Below, in pieces: positions 25,479 to 34,770 of a stretch of DNA of 64,000 bases. Positions within the stretch are counted from its first letter, which is position 1, and each line of letters starts with the position of its first letter. This stretch comes from Cyclobacterium roseum. GTDB taxonomy: Bacteria > Bacteroidota > Bacteroidia > Cytophagales > Cyclobacteriaceae. The stretch spans positions 51,863 to 115,862 of the forward strand of contig NZ_WNKF01000016.1 of assembly GCF_010119225.1 (NCBI RefSeq), written 5' to 3'. Under the pieces are notes generated by a model. That model made no database searches and was not told the DNA's origin. It saw only the letters and a program-made list of their open reading frames with translations. The translations under genes and the position numbers were made by a program.

Positions 25479-26654
25479 ATGAAAGCCAGGATTTTCCCTT
25501 CCGCTATTGCAAGGCACAGCGTCGAAGTTTTTGATGCCCGGATTAGTGTCCGCTCCCAAGCCATTTACCTCTTTATTTTAACCTTACTCCTGGGCGCAAG
25601 CATTGCCCTATTTTTTGTGTATGTAGACGTGGCGGTACAATCACGAGGTACCTTTCAGTCTGCTTTGCAGCGTAACCCGCTGATGACTGCGGTGGGGGGA
25701 AGGTTGGAAAAGTGGAACCTTGCCGAAAACCAAAAGGTACAGAAAGGAGAAGTGTTGGCTGTGATCAGAAAAGAAGCACTACACCTGGAAATGCAGGGAG
25801 TGCGAGAGCGACTTGCGCTTTTAAATGACTTTATTTCGGATTTAAGGCAATTGCTAGGAGCAAATTTGTCAAAAGACCACGATCGCGCTGTCCTGCTACA
25901 GACACATTATTTCCAGGCTTCTCTGGTGGAGTTCCGGACGGAATTAAGTAACCAATCTGCGGCAGTTCAGAAATTGGAGCGTGATTATGATAGGGCCAAA
26001 ACACTCCTAAACAGCCAATCACTGGCTTTTGCGGATTTTGACGAGGTAGAAGTACGGTACAAGCAGGCCAGGGCCCAATTGGAATTGATCCAAAAGCAGA
26101 AAATTCATGCCTGGGAGCAAGAGCTGAATAATTTCAGGAATGAAAAGAATAAGCTAAATAATCAGCTTCAGGTGTATGCGGAAGAAATGGACCGATACAG
26201 CATTTTGGCCGGTACGAATGGCACCCTGATCAATGTATTAAACCTGAACGAAGGTGATTTTATCCACCCTCAGCAAAAATTGGCTGAGATCTCCCCGGAT
26301 ACCACCTTATTGGCAGTAACGTATATTTCCCCCGCTGATATCGCATTTATCAAAAAAGGGCAAGAAGTGAGTTTTCAGGTGGATGCCTATAATTATAACC
26401 AGTGGGGGATTGCAACAGGTAGTGTGTGGGAAGTTGCTGATGACCTGACATTAATAAATGAAAACGAAGTGGGCTACCTGGTCACCTGTCTCTTAGAGCG
26501 TTCTTATTTGACCCTTTCGAATGGGGCATTTGGCCATGTCAAAAAAGGGATGACCTTCAATGCCCGCTTTGTAGTGGCAAGGCGTTCCTTGTCTCAGTTG
26601 CTATACGATAAGGTGGATAACTGGATCAACCCTTTTGTCAACAAACAGCCCTAA
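25479..26654 (+). CDS. HlyD-family periplasmic adaptor of a peptide exporter
   Basis: 391 residues. One N-terminal membrane segment (about residues 30-50), a biotinyl-lipoyl-like half motif (GGRLEKWNLAENQKVQKGEVLA), a long coiled coil (about 100-240) and the second half motif (GTNGTLINVLNLNEGDFIHPQQ) followed by beta-barrel domains. It bridges the inner-membrane ABC exporter, whose gene starts 12 bp downstream, to an outer-membrane TolC-type channel. No TolC gene is in the window, so that part must be elsewhere. Confidence 0.92.
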   Translation: MKARIFPSAIARHSVEVFDARISVRSQAIYLFILTLLLGASIALFFVYVDVAVQSRGTFQSALQRNPLMTAVGGRLEKWNLAENQKVQKGEVLAVIRKEALHLEMQGVRERLALLNDFISDLRQLLGANLSKDHDRAVLLQTHYFQASLVEFRTELSNQSAAVQKLERDYDRAKTLLNSQSLAFADFDEVEVRYKQARAQLELIQKQKIHAWEQELNNFRNEKNKLNNQLQVYAEEMDRYSILAGTNGTLINVLNLNEGDFIHPQQKLAEISPDTTLLAVTYISPADIAFIKKGQEVSFQVDAYNYNQWGIATGSVWEVADDLTLINENEVGYLVTCLLERSYLTLSNGAFGHVKKGMTFNARFVVARRSLSQLLYDKVDNWINPFVNKQP

Positions 26655-26666
26655 CCGGGATGCGAT

Positions 26667-28829
26667 ATGAGTATAAAGATCAAACAGCGAGACATCACCG
26701 ACTGCGGCGCTGCCTGTCTGGCTTCGGTAGCTTCCTATTACAAGTTGGAAATGCCGGTGGCAAAAATCAGGCAAATGGCTTCTACCGACCAAAAAGGAAC
26801 CAATGTATTGGGATTGATTGAAGCCGCCACAAAAATGGGGTTTTCGGCAAAGGGGGTACGCGGAGAATTTGAGGCATTAAAGGAGATACCCATGCCGGTT
26901 ATCGCCCATTTAGTGGTCAACAAAGTACTTCACCATTTTGTGGTTTTGTATAAGGTGGGTGAACAAACGGTGAGCTATATGGACCCCGCAGACGGGCAAT
27001 TTCATAAAATTAGCCATCATGATTTTAAAAATTCCTGGACCGGAGTGTTGGTGCTGTTAATGCCCAATGATGACTTTAGAGCGGTTAACCAAAGAGTAAG
27101 CACCTGGAGCAGGTTTTGGTTTTTGATGCGTCCGCACCGTGGGGTGATGTTTCAATCCCTATTAGGGGCGATGATCTATACCCTCCTGGGCTTGTCTACT
27201 TCCATATATGTGCAGAAAATCATTGACCATGTGTTTATCGGAAGAAATACCAACCTACTCAACCTGCTGTCGGTGACCATGATTGTCTTGTTGTTGTTGC
27301 AAATCACCATAGGGGTTTATAAAACGCTCTTCGTGTTAAAGGTGGGGCAGCGCATTGATGCCAGGCTGATTTTGGGGTATTACAAACATCTTCTGACACT
27401 ACCCCAACGCTTTTTTGATACCATGAGAGTGGGGGAGATCATCTCCCGCGTCAACGACGCAGTGAAGATCAGGGCATTTATCAATGACGTTTCCATAGGC
27501 CTGGTGGTGAATGTCTTCATCGTACTTTTCTCTTTTGCACTGATGTTTACCTTTTACTGGAAGCTGGCATTGGTGATGCTGTTGGTAATTCCACTGTATG
27601 CCCTGATTTATGGCATCACCAACCAACTCAATAAAAAAATTGAACGAAGGCTTATGGAAGAATCGGCTGAGTTGGAATCCCAACTGGTAGAATCCATTAC
27701 GGCTGCCGGAACGATAAAAAGGTTTGGTGCTGAAGAACATGCGAATATCAAGACGGAAGTCCGATTTGTCTCCCTGCTCCGTACCGTTTACAAATCAGGT
27801 ACAAGCTCCATTTTTTCTGGCACTTCTGCAGAAACCGTTTCCAGGTTGTTTACCATTATACTTCTTTGGGTAGGGGCTGGGTATGTGTTGAGGAATGACA
27901 TAACTCCCGGGGAGCTGATGGCTTTTTATGCCTTGACGGGATATTTGACGGGCCCTATTTCAGATCTTATTGGCATGAACAAAACGATTCAAAATGCCCT
28001 GATCGCAGCAGATCGCTTATTCGAGATCATGGATCTGGAAGTAGAAAGTGCCGATGAGACCTTCCCCCTAAATAAGGAAGAAGCAGGAGATATTGTTTTT
28101 AAGAATGTAAGCTTTCGATATGGTTCCAGAACCAATGTCTTCGAAGACCTTAATCTGGTTGTTCCAAAAGGCAAAATTTCCGGAGTAGTAGGGGAGAGTG
28201 GCTCGGGCAAAAGCACCCTGGTAGCCTTATTGCAAAACCTATATCCCCTACAATCGGGACAGGTTTACATTGGAAAACATAATATTCAATACATTAACCA
28301 TTCGAGCCTTCGGCAATTGGTCTCCGTGGTGCCGCAGCGCATTGATCTATTTGCTGGCAATATTCTGGAAAACATTGCACTAGGAGACTACCAACCCGAT
28401 ATGCAACGTATCGTCAACATCTGTAACAAGTTGGGCATGATGGATTTTATAGAAACCCTTCCCAACGGATTTGGAACATATCTGGGAGAAAACGGAGCCG
28501 TTTTGTCGGGTGGGCAGAAACAGCGCATAGCCATTGCCAGGGCACTGTACCGGGATCCTGCCATTCTGATCCTGGATGAGGCCACCGCCTCATTGGATTC
28601 TGATTCAGAGCAGTTTGTACGCAATACCATGCGCATACTGGCAACGGAGGGAAAAACCATCCTTTTCATCACCCATCGGCTGGCAGCCGTTCAGGAAATG
28701 GACCGGATTTTTGTTCTGGATAAGGGGCAACTTATAGAGGAAGGCACGCATGAAGACCTTCTGGGCAAGGAAGGCAAATATTCAAAAATGGTAAAGAAAC
28801 AGTTTTTGGTAGTGAATTTAACGAGTTAA
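26667..28829 (+). CDS. C39 peptidase-containing ABC exporter (PCAT) for double-glycine peptides
   Basis: 720 residues. Residues 1-125 are a C39 cysteine peptidase: Gln7, Cys13 in DITDCGAACLAS, His90 in HHFVVLY and Asp106 in DPADG. Six membrane segments follow at about 160-440. The ATPase has Walker A GESGSGKST, signature LSGGQKQR and Walker B ILILDEATASLDSDSE. It cleaves leader peptides after Gly-Gly and exports the mature peptide. Candidate substrates are encoded 420 and 645 bp downstream. All catalytic residues are present. Confidence 0.95.
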   Translation: MSIKIKQRDITDCGAACLASVASYYKLEMPVAKIRQMASTDQKGTNVLGLIEAATKMGFSAKGVRGEFEALKEIPMPVIAHLVVNKVLHHFVVLYKVGEQTVSYMDPADGQFHKISHHDFKNSWTGVLVLLMPNDDFRAVNQRVSTWSRFWFLMRPHRGVMFQSLLGAMIYTLLGLSTSIYVQKIIDHVFIGRNTNLLNLLSVTMIVLLLLQITIGVYKTLFVLKVGQRIDARLILGYYKHLLTLPQRFFDTMRVGEIISRVNDAVKIRAFINDVSIGLVVNVFIVLFSFALMFTFYWKLALVMLLVIPLYALIYGITNQLNKKIERRLMEESAELESQLVESITAAGTIKRFGAEEHANIKTEVRFVSLLRTVYKSGTSSIFSGTSAETVSRLFTIILLWVGAGYVLRNDITPGELMAFYALTGYLTGPISDLIGMNKTIQNALIAADRLFEIMDLEVESADETFPLNKEEAGDIVFKNVSFRYGSRTNVFEDLNLVVPKGKISGVVGESGSGKSTLVALLQNLYPLQSGQVYIGKHNIQYINHSSLRQLVSVVPQRIDLFAGNILENIALGDYQPDMQRIVNICNKLGMMDFIETLPNGFGTYLGENGAVLSGGQKQRIAIARALYRDPAILILDEATASLDSDSEQFVRNTMRILATEGKTILFITHRLAAVQEMDRIFVLDKGQLIEEGTHEDLLGKEGKYSKMVKKQFLVVNLTS

Positions 28830-28841
28830 ACCGCATGGATT

Positions 28842-29096
28842 ATGGAGTTTATTAGACAGATTGAGCGATTTCAGCTATTAAATAAGCTGGTAAAGGAACA
28901 ACGCACGGGGAGTCCTAATGATATGGCAAAAAAGATGGGGATAAGTAAAAGGCAATTGTACGTGTACCTCGAATACCTAAAGGATTTGGGAGTTGAAATT
29001 TCTTTCTCGAGAAAACTAAATAGTTTCATTTATAAGGGAAATACTAAAATTTATATTGATCTGAGATTTGAGATACTTAAAGTATCAGAGAATTGA
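28842..29096 (+). CDS. small HTH-domain protein
   Basis: 84 residues, 12 bp after the exporter gene. A type-11 helix-turn-helix is visible: RQIERFQLLNKLVKEQ, then TGSPNDMAKKMGISKRQLYVYLEYLKDLG. The tail (EISFSRKLNSFIYKG) resembles the short wing of DNA-binding proteins of this type. Genes like this commonly sit between peptide exporters and GG-leader peptides in Bacteroidota and probably regulate the peptide genes (inference). Confidence 0.8.
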   Translation: MEFIRQIERFQLLNKLVKEQRTGSPNDMAKKMGISKRQLYVYLEYLKDLGVEISFSRKLNSFIYKGNTKIYIDLRFEILKVSEN

Positions 29097-29247
29097 TAAA
29101 TAATTAATGAAAACTTGATTAATGTTATTTTATTGCATTGATCAGAGTTAATTTAGAGTGAAATTAAAGAGAAAATAACTTATAACATGTATAGGAAGGA
29201 TTAAAATGTTAAAAAATTTGGTGTAATAATTAAACTTGATTAAAATT

Positions 29248-29451
29248 ATGGAAAAGTTAAAAGAACTAAGTTTAGAAGAATTAAAAGTGATTAATGGGGG
29301 AGAACCAGTTTCGATTGCCATAGGACTATTTGCTTTAGCGATAGCAGTCGGTTCTGTAGGTGTTTATCTTTATAATAATTCTGGGGATATAGCAAGAGGT
29401 TTTAGGGATGGAAGGAAAGGAAATTATAATCCACCACTATCTTGTAGGTAA
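29248..29451 (+). CDS. double-glycine leader peptide 1 (bacteriocin-like precursor)
   Basis: 67 residues from ATG 29248; a TTG 12 bp earlier is a worse start. The leader MEKLKELSLEELKVINGG is a textbook GG leader (18 residues) recognised by C39 peptidases. The predicted mature part has 49 residues: a hydrophobic stretch SIAIGLFALAIAVGSVGVYLY with small-residue spacing, then a basic, Gly-rich tail (GFRDGRKG) ending LSCR with a single Cys. This fits a class II bacteriocin-like or signalling peptide. The A+T content is higher than in the flanking chromosome. Confidence 0.85.
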   Translation: MEKLKELSLEELKVINGGEPVSIAIGLFALAIAVGSVGVYLYNNSGDIARGFRDGRKGNYNPPLSCR

Positions 29452-29472
29452 CTAAAATTAATTTATTATCTT

Positions 29473-29649
29473 ATGAAAGAGTTAACTAATAACGAATATT
29501 TATCAGTCATGGGAGGTGATCTCTTCTTATATGATGTGTTCTATTTAGCTGGTATGGTTTTTCAATCAAGTTTAGAAAGTGGAAGGAGAGCTAGAAGAAC
29601 ACTGGGAACGAATAGCTACATGATTTCTCTTAAAATGGGAGGCCTTTAG
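29473..29649 (+). CDS. double-glycine leader peptide 2 (short, easily missed)
   Basis: 58 residues, ATG 29473 to TAG 29649, starting 21 bp after peptide 1. Leader MKELTNNEYLSVMGG has the conserved Leu and Met-Gly-Gly cleavage site at 13-15. The 43-residue mature part has a short hydrophobic segment (LFLYDVFYLAGMVF) then a basic segment SLESGRRARRTLG comparable in position to GDIARGFRDGRKG of peptide 1. Together they look like a two-component (class IIb-type) pair. Confidence 0.72.
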   Translation: MKELTNNEYLSVMGGDLFLYDVFYLAGMVFQSSLESGRRARRTLGTNSYMISLKMGGL

Positions 29650-29683
29650 TTTATTGTAGTAAATTACCTATGTCGGTGATTAA

Positions 29684-29818
29684 ATGATAAGTTTAAATTG
29701 GACTAAGATGATAAATAATGATAATAAATATAAAATTGGGTTCTATGTTCTTTTAATTTTTTCTATTTTGGTTTTATTAGTTCAATTATATAATGCTATT
29801 AAACCAACGAATTATTAA
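29684..29818 (+). CDS. single-span membrane micro-protein, possible immunity factor
   Basis: 44 residues from ATG 29684 (or 36 from ATG 29708). A basic N-terminus (NNDNKYK) precedes one membrane helix (IGFYVLLIFSILVLLVQLY) and a short polar tail. Small membrane proteins next to GG peptides often provide self-immunity; that role is inferred from position only. It is too short for most gene callers. Confidence 0.45.
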   Translation: MISLNWTKMINNDNKYKIGFYVLLIFSILVLLVQLYNAIKPTNY

Positions 29819-30029
29819 AATTGTATCGGATTTAGGATAAGTAATTTATAGGGATGTTTCATATCGATACCAATTTATAGGGGTCTTAAGGCTAGTATTT
29901 CCCCTCCTTGGGGTCTTACAGAATACCATGTATTTGGATTAAAATGGCCTGTTTTTAGGTGGATATTTCAAGGCCGACTAATAATTTGTCGATAGGCAGT
30001 ATGCTGATGGACATTATTTATTCCGTTAT
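29819..30029 (+). other. spacer with a possible gene relic
   Basis: One frame between about 29850 and 29985 reads ISPPWGLTEYHVFGLKWPVF before a stop. It looks protein-like but has no start and is interrupted upstream. It may be the end of a decayed small gene of the cassette. The family is not recognised. Confidence 0.3.
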
Positions 30030-30362
30030 ATGAAGATTAAAAATAAAATACTATTAATTAATGTTACCATTATATTTTTGATGATTTTATTTCAAAAAGA
30101 AATCTCCTATTATCTCCAACACAATGGGATTATTTTTTCTGTTGCTATTGTGTGTTCGTTTCTGTATTCAGTATTTATATTTTTCGCTGGTGCTTCAAAT
30201 GGTCTTGTATACATCGCTCCAATTATAAGTTTATTTTTAGGATACTATATGTTTTGGATTGAATCGAGTTATATTAAATTAAATGAGCTTATAATTGGTA
30301 TAATAATAGGAGTATTACTATATGTTTTAGAAGTAGTAATGTTCAAGAGATTTTCGTTATAA
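30030..30362 (+). CDS. small membrane protein, possible immunity protein
   Basis: 110 residues with about four hydrophobic segments (ILLINVTIIFLMILF, IIFSVAIVCSFLYSVFIFF, VYIAPIISLFLGYYMFWI, LIIGIIIGVLLYVLEVV) and a basic end. There is no known family. It lies between the GG peptides and the CPBP protease gene on the same strand and shares their low GC content, so a role in peptide immunity is plausible. Confidence 0.65.
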   Translation: MKIKNKILLINVTIIFLMILFQKEISYYLQHNGIIFSVAIVCSFLYSVFIFFAGASNGLVYIAPIISLFLGYYMFWIESSYIKLNELIIGIIIGVLLYVLEVVMFKRFSL

Positions 30363-30444
30363 TTTCAGAAGGTTTTTTTACTTAAACGGTTAAGTTAGGT
30401 TTTTATATAATTGTATTATTGATGGTTTCTATTGAAAAAAAATA

Positions 30445-31176
30445 ATGATTGAAACCTTTTCGACACTCTGCCTTATACTGATTTTTATACTTTCAATTCG
30501 AGGTTTTTATATTTTTTATAATAACAAGGTAAAACTAAGAGAAATAGCGGGAATTTATTTTTTAAAGAATTTAAATTATAGTATATATTTTTTTATTTTA
30601 ATTCTTATTTTGTTTTATTCTATCATCTTATTAAATATATATAATAATTATATTGTTTTTAATTTTACTAATAATTATAAAATAATATTTTCACAAATTC
30701 CGAAATATTTATCCATAGCAATAGTAGAAGAATTTATTTTTAGAATTTTACTTTTTGCAAGCCTTATCCATTATATTTCCAGAAAAAATGCGTTGATATT
30801 TTTTGCTTCTGTTCTTTTTAGCTTATACCATTTCCCAACAAATGGTATCTATTTTGTAAGTTATTTCCTGGCTGGTATCATGTACGGGTATTCATTTGTA
30901 AAATTTCAATCCATACTCATTCCGATAGGTATTCATTTTTCCTGGAATTTTGTACAAGGCGCTATTTTTGGGTTCCCTGTTTCTGGAATCGAATCAGATG
31001 GACTTCTGAATATTAGTATTATACCCCATGATATTTATAATGGCGGTAGCCAGGGGCCGGAGGGTAGCGTTATTGGAATCATGATTCGATTAGCCATTAT
31101 AGTGCTTATATATTCCCTCCCCTCGAAACAAACAAATGATCAATTTTTAAAATACGCTAGTGATTTTAAGAGCTAA
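30445..31176 (+). CDS. CPBP-family intramembrane metalloprotease
   Basis: 243 residues, about seven to eight membrane segments. The three family motifs are complete: Glu95-Glu96 with Arg100 in VEEFIFR, His129 in SLYHF, and His164 with Asn168 in HFSWNF. CPBP (Abi) proteins in bacteriocin loci serve as immunity or peptide-maturation factors. It is the last gene of the peptide cassette; the repeat element begins 5 bp after its stop. Confidence 0.88.
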   Translation: MIETFSTLCLILIFILSIRGFYIFYNNKVKLREIAGIYFLKNLNYSIYFFILILILFYSIILLNIYNNYIVFNFTNNYKIIFSQIPKYLSIAIVEEFIFRILLFASLIHYISRKNALIFFASVLFSLYHFPTNGIYFVSYFLAGIMYGYSFVKFQSILIPIGIHFSWNFVQGAIFGFPVSGIESDGLLNISIIPHDIYNGGSQGPEGSVIGIMIRLAIIVLIYSLPSKQTNDQFLKYASDFKS

Positions 31177-31180
31177 AAAA

Positions 31181-31640
31181 TTTTGACTAAAGCCAGGGTT
31201 CTTGCTATTCTATTTTTATGAATAGGCTAAAGCCCGATTCCTATTGAATAATAACCAATTAGAGGAATAGTCTAAAGCCTCATTTTTTTGAAGAATCATC
31301 GCTTGAAACCAGGATCCTTATAATCAATTGCCTGCTGCTTAGGGTATCGGTTTTGGCTAAAGCGTGGGTTCTTGCTATTCTATTTTAAGAATGGGCTAAA
31401 GCCTCATTCCTATTGAAAAATATTCAATTAGAGGAATAGTCTAAAGCCAGATTTAATTGTAGAGTCATCGCTTGAAACCAGCATGCTTTTAATCAATTGC
31501 CTACTGCCTCAGCTGTAGGCAATATTGATTTTTCCCCCACCAATGGCTTTAGCTAAACCCTTTATCCTTAACCCTTTCCAAACCAAATTTCATTATTTCA
31601 TCCATTTTCGCTAAAGCCAGGATTTTTTTTCATTTTCGGG
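31181..31640 (+). repeat. copy of the 368-bp repeat family, right of the peptide cassette
   Basis: About 1.3 units: two GAAT-GGCTAAAGC blocks, TGCCTGCTGCTTAGGG, CAATTGCCTACTGCC with CAGCTGTAGGCAAT, and a final TTTTCGCTAAAGCC. It starts immediately after the protease gene. An outer end resembling 20671-20720 follows at about 31690-31730. Confidence 0.85.
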
Positions 31641-31774
31641 AATGATTTCAACTGAAGTATGGGGTTTCAAAATGAGCTGGTCGGATGAGGGGTTCAGTAG
31701 GCTGTCATGCCAACAGATAAAGGCTCCCTTCGATGGTCTTTAAAGGAAAATTTAGTATTATTATTCCTGGTAAG

Positions 31775-31906
31775 ATGGAGAATATAGCTAATATGAATGC
31801 AACAGTCTTTGAGGAACATTTAGAAAAGAGATATGGGGCACCAGGAACAGATCAAGGAATAGCATTTGAGTCGGTGACGAAAGCTTTTGCCATTTATATA
31901 GGTTAG
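31775..31906 (+). pseudogene. fragment of an XRE-type antitoxin gene
   Basis: 43 codons from ATG 31775 to TAG. The part FEEHLEKRYGAPGTDQGIAFESVTKAFAIYIG looks like the N-terminal region that precedes the HTH in many XRE antitoxins (motif LxxRYGxxGTxxRxxFE). The HTH and everything after is absent. It could instead be a tiny unrelated ORF. It stands 86 bp before the nitrilase gene. Confidence 0.4.
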
Positions 31907-31991
31907 GAAAAGCCGGGAGGAGGCGGGTTCCGAAAGTGCTCGCCAACCATAAGCTTCGATGCGTTAGGCATAATTTGAAACTACGAACACC

Positions 31992-32735
31992 ATGAAAATT
32001 TGCGTCGCACAGACAGAAGCGGAAAGAGGTAATATTCAGCGCAATATCGAAAACCATTTGGGATGGATTGAACTTGCCATTACCGAAAAATCCGACTTGA
32101 TCCTATTTCCCGAATTATCGTTGACTGGCTACGAACCGGTGCTTGCAAAGGAGTTAGCCACCCAACAAAATGATGCGAGACTTGAGCAATTTCAAGAAAT
32201 TAGCGACGCGAACCAGATTACAATTGGGATTGGCTTGCCCACCATATCGGACGCAGGTATACTGATCAGCATGATTCTATTTGAACCCGGGCAGGATAGA
32301 AAAATTTATTCCAAACAAAAACTACATTTGGACGAACGACCATATTTTATTCAAGACAACCATCAGATAATTTTGACCATAAAAAGCAATAAAATTGCCC
32401 CAGCCATTTGCTATGAATCACTGCAACCCGAACACGCGGAAAGCGCGCACAGGCTGGGAGCAGAAATATATATAGCAAGCGTTGCCAAGTCCCAGAAAGG
32501 GGTTGAAAAAGCATTCAGACATTTCCCGAAAATCGCAAGGAAGTTTTCAATGCCCGTGCTGATGTCCAATAGCATTGGATTTTGTGGTAATTTTCAAAGC
32601 GTTGGACAGAGTGCTATTTGGAATAGTCAAGGCGAACTTTTGAAAAAATTAGATAGCGACAAGGAAGGACTTCTACTAGTTGACACGGGGACGCAACAGG
32701 TAATGGTGAAGGAAAAAGCCGTCGGCGACGCGTAA
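31992..32735 (+). CDS. carbon-nitrogen hydrolase (nitrilase superfamily)
   Basis: 247 residues. The Glu-Lys-Cys triad is visible as Glu41 in FPELSLTGY, Lys108 in YSKQKLH and Cys140 in APAICYESL. No signal peptide, so a cytoplasmic amidase or nitrilase acting on a small amide; substrate unknown. ATG 31992 fits the first beta strand (KICVAQTEAERG). It is flanked by repeats and fragments, so it may have been acquired or stranded by rearrangement. Confidence 0.9.
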   Translation: MKICVAQTEAERGNIQRNIENHLGWIELAITEKSDLILFPELSLTGYEPVLAKELATQQNDARLEQFQEISDANQITIGIGLPTISDAGILISMILFEPGQDRKIYSKQKLHLDERPYFIQDNHQIILTIKSNKIAPAICYESLQPEHAESAHRLGAEIYIASVAKSQKGVEKAFRHFPKIARKFSMPVLMSNSIGFCGNFQSVGQSAIWNSQGELLKKLDSDKEGLLLVDTGTQQVMVKEKAVGDA

Positions 32736-33373
32736 GTTCTTCCGGCTTAGCTGGATCAGGCTGTACGTTTTGTTCAGCCAGGCGTGCAAAGGGATTTTAA
32801 ATTATTCGGTAGAAGGGTTAAAAGAAAATGAAGCCAGGATGCCCTTAAGCATCGAATGTTGGCAGGATAGGATTGTCGCCGTACTATCCCGTCTCACAAG
32901 GGATGGAATCATCCTTTTTTCGGTTTTCCCATTAGATTGGTTCCCTTACTACATCGCGTTAAATTCCAAGTTAAAAAATCTATTAGGGATTGGGAATCAA
33001 AAAAAGAAATTAGTTGCTCAGAATGGGATTTTTCAGGAAAGGAAGAAGGGGTTGTTTATGGTATTGTGAGAAGCCGCATTCCTATTGAAAAATCATTATT
33101 TAGAGTCAGCCAGGATTCTCTTGATCAAATGCCTACTGCTTCAGCTGTAGGCAATAGGCATCCAGTTAGCATCCATGGCTTTAGCCAAATCATGAGTTCT
33201 TAAAGCATTCAAAGCAGAAATTCACATTTGATAAAGAGGGTTGCACCTCGCCTCTTTCTTAATCAGTCAGACCGATTGTAAAATTCAATATGGTAAAAGC
33301 AGGACAATTATTTCCAGGGTTTTTCCCCCTTGCGGTATCATTTTTGTCACCATATTGGGAAACTTAGAAACAT
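32736..33373. other. spacer containing a partial repeat copy
   Basis: About 640 bases. The part at 33070-33193 is a repeat fragment. The remainder holds an open frame at 32770-33069 whose composition is not convincing, so no gene is called. Confidence 0.45.
33070..33193 (+). repeat. fragment of the 368-bp repeat family
   Basis: Contains GAAGCCGCATTCCTATTG, GCCTACTGCTTCAGCTGTAG and GGCTTTAGCCAAATCA in the same order as the array unit, but lacks the left and right blocks. Confidence 0.8.
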
Positions 33374-34369
33374 ATGAATAAGACCATTCTTTTAAACAAA
33401 CGCCCATATGGAAAGCCGACCCTCGATGATTTTAAAACGGTCAGTGAGGAAGTTCCTACTGCCAAAGAAGGGGAGGTTTTGCTGAAAACAGTTTACGTTT
33501 CGGTCGATCCCTATCTTCGTGGCAGAATGAATGATGCGAAGTCCTATATTCCACCGTTCGAATTAAACAAACCGATTCAGTCGGGAATAATAGCTGAAGT
33601 GGTGGACTCCAACCTTCCGGATTTCAAAAAGGGCGAGTTTGTGTCTGGTATGTTGGAGTGGAAGGAATTTCAGACTTCTAAAGGTAAAGGTCTGAATAAA
33701 GTGGACCCGACAGTGGCGAAACTATCCAGTTACTTGGGGATTTTAGGAATGACCGGGCTTACTGCCTATTTAGGCTTGATGGAAATCGGAAAGCCAACGC
33801 AAGGGGAGACCCTGGTGGTTTCCGGTGCTGCCGGAGCCGTAGGAACGGTAGTCGGACAGATTGGAAAATTGGTCGGTTGCAATGTGGTGGGTATTACCGG
33901 CGATGATGAAAAAGTAGCGCTTTTAACCTCAACTTTTGGCTTTGATCATGCCATCAATTATAAAACAACCCCCGATTTGAAAAAGGCTATCAAAGAAGCT
34001 TGTTCTGAGGGAGTAGATATTTACTTTGATAACGTTGGTGGGGAGATATCCGATGCGGTATTGGCAAACATCAATAAGTTTGCGCGATTGCCCGTTTGTG
34101 GTGCCATCTCACTCTACAACGAAACAGAAGTGCCAATGGGCCCTCGATTGCAGCCCATACTCCTCACCAAAAGTGCCACCATGCGTGGATTTATCATCGG
34201 TGACTTTGCGGAAAAATTTCCATCCGCCATACAGCAGCTAGCTTCCTGGCTAAAAGACGGAAAACTACAATTCAGCGAAACCATTGTAGAAGGATTTGAC
34301 AACATTCCGCAGGCATTTCTGGATTTGTTTGAAGGAAAAAATAAAGGGAAAATGATTGTAAAGGTATGA
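33374..34369 (+). CDS. NADP-dependent oxidoreductase (CurA-like, zinc-free MDR)
   Basis: 331 residues. It has the MDR fold without zinc ligands: N-terminal RPYGKPTLDDF, SVDPYLRGRMND, then the Rossmann motif VSGAAGAVGTVVGQIGKLVG and YFDNVGG. These are hallmarks of the leukotriene B4 12-hydroxydehydrogenase/curcumin reductase group, which reduces alkenal or alkenone double bonds with NADPH. A detoxification role is likely. It appears monocistronic; ATG 33374 is well placed. Confidence 0.9.
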   Translation: MNKTILLNKRPYGKPTLDDFKTVSEEVPTAKEGEVLLKTVYVSVDPYLRGRMNDAKSYIPPFELNKPIQSGIIAEVVDSNLPDFKKGEFVSGMLEWKEFQTSKGKGLNKVDPTVAKLSSYLGILGMTGLTAYLGLMEIGKPTQGETLVVSGAAGAVGTVVGQIGKLVGCNVVGITGDDEKVALLTSTFGFDHAINYKTTPDLKKAIKEACSEGVDIYFDNVGGEISDAVLANINKFARLPVCGAISLYNETEVPMGPRLQPILLTKSATMRGFIIGDFAEKFPSAIQQLASWLKDGKLQFSETIVEGFDNIPQAFLDLFEGKNKGKMIVKV

Positions 34370-34418
34370 GAACTGCCATGGCATTGCCAGATGACGGGAT
34401 AATATAAAACAAATCCAA

Positions 34419-34718
34419 CTATTCCCCTTGCGATAAAATGCATAGACTGTCTTCCATTGCCTCCACCGAATGGGTAATTTCAAGGGGTATTTCTACTTCG
34501 TCATATTGCCTTAGTTCTATAACCCTGTTTTCCTCTTTATAAATCACTGTTCCTTCCAAAACGGTTAATTTTGATGGCGTATGGGCCTTGTGCTCTTGCA
34601 ATATCATCCCTTTTCGGAACCCCATGATTAGTACCTTAAAGCCTGTTCCGTGATGGAGTGACTTGGCAATGGGATGAGTAGCAGTTTTTAGTTCGGCTTT
34701 TATTTCTTTGATCGTCAT
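34419..34718 (-). CDS. small cupin-domain protein
   Basis: 99 residues forming one cupin fold: KGMILQEHKAHTPSKLTVLEG and the second motif DEVEIPLEITHSVEAME. His residues are present at the usual metal positions in part (EHKAH, ITHS). It may bind a metal and a small ligand. Convergent with the CurA-like gene. Confidence 0.8.
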   Translation of the reverse strand: MTIKEIKAELKTATHPIAKSLHHGTGFKVLIMGFRKGMILQEHKAHTPSKLTVLEGTVIYKEENRVIELRQYDEVEIPLEITHSVEAMEDSLCILSQGE

Positions 34719-34770
34719 CTGTTTATCCTTAGGTAATGTCCAACTATTTTTCCTTTATTGAAAGACAGGG

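Noticed and set aside
32770..33069. Open frame after the nitrilase gene
   Set aside because: Composition and lack of any recognisable motif make it doubtful; its end runs into a repeat fragment and there is no clear leader.
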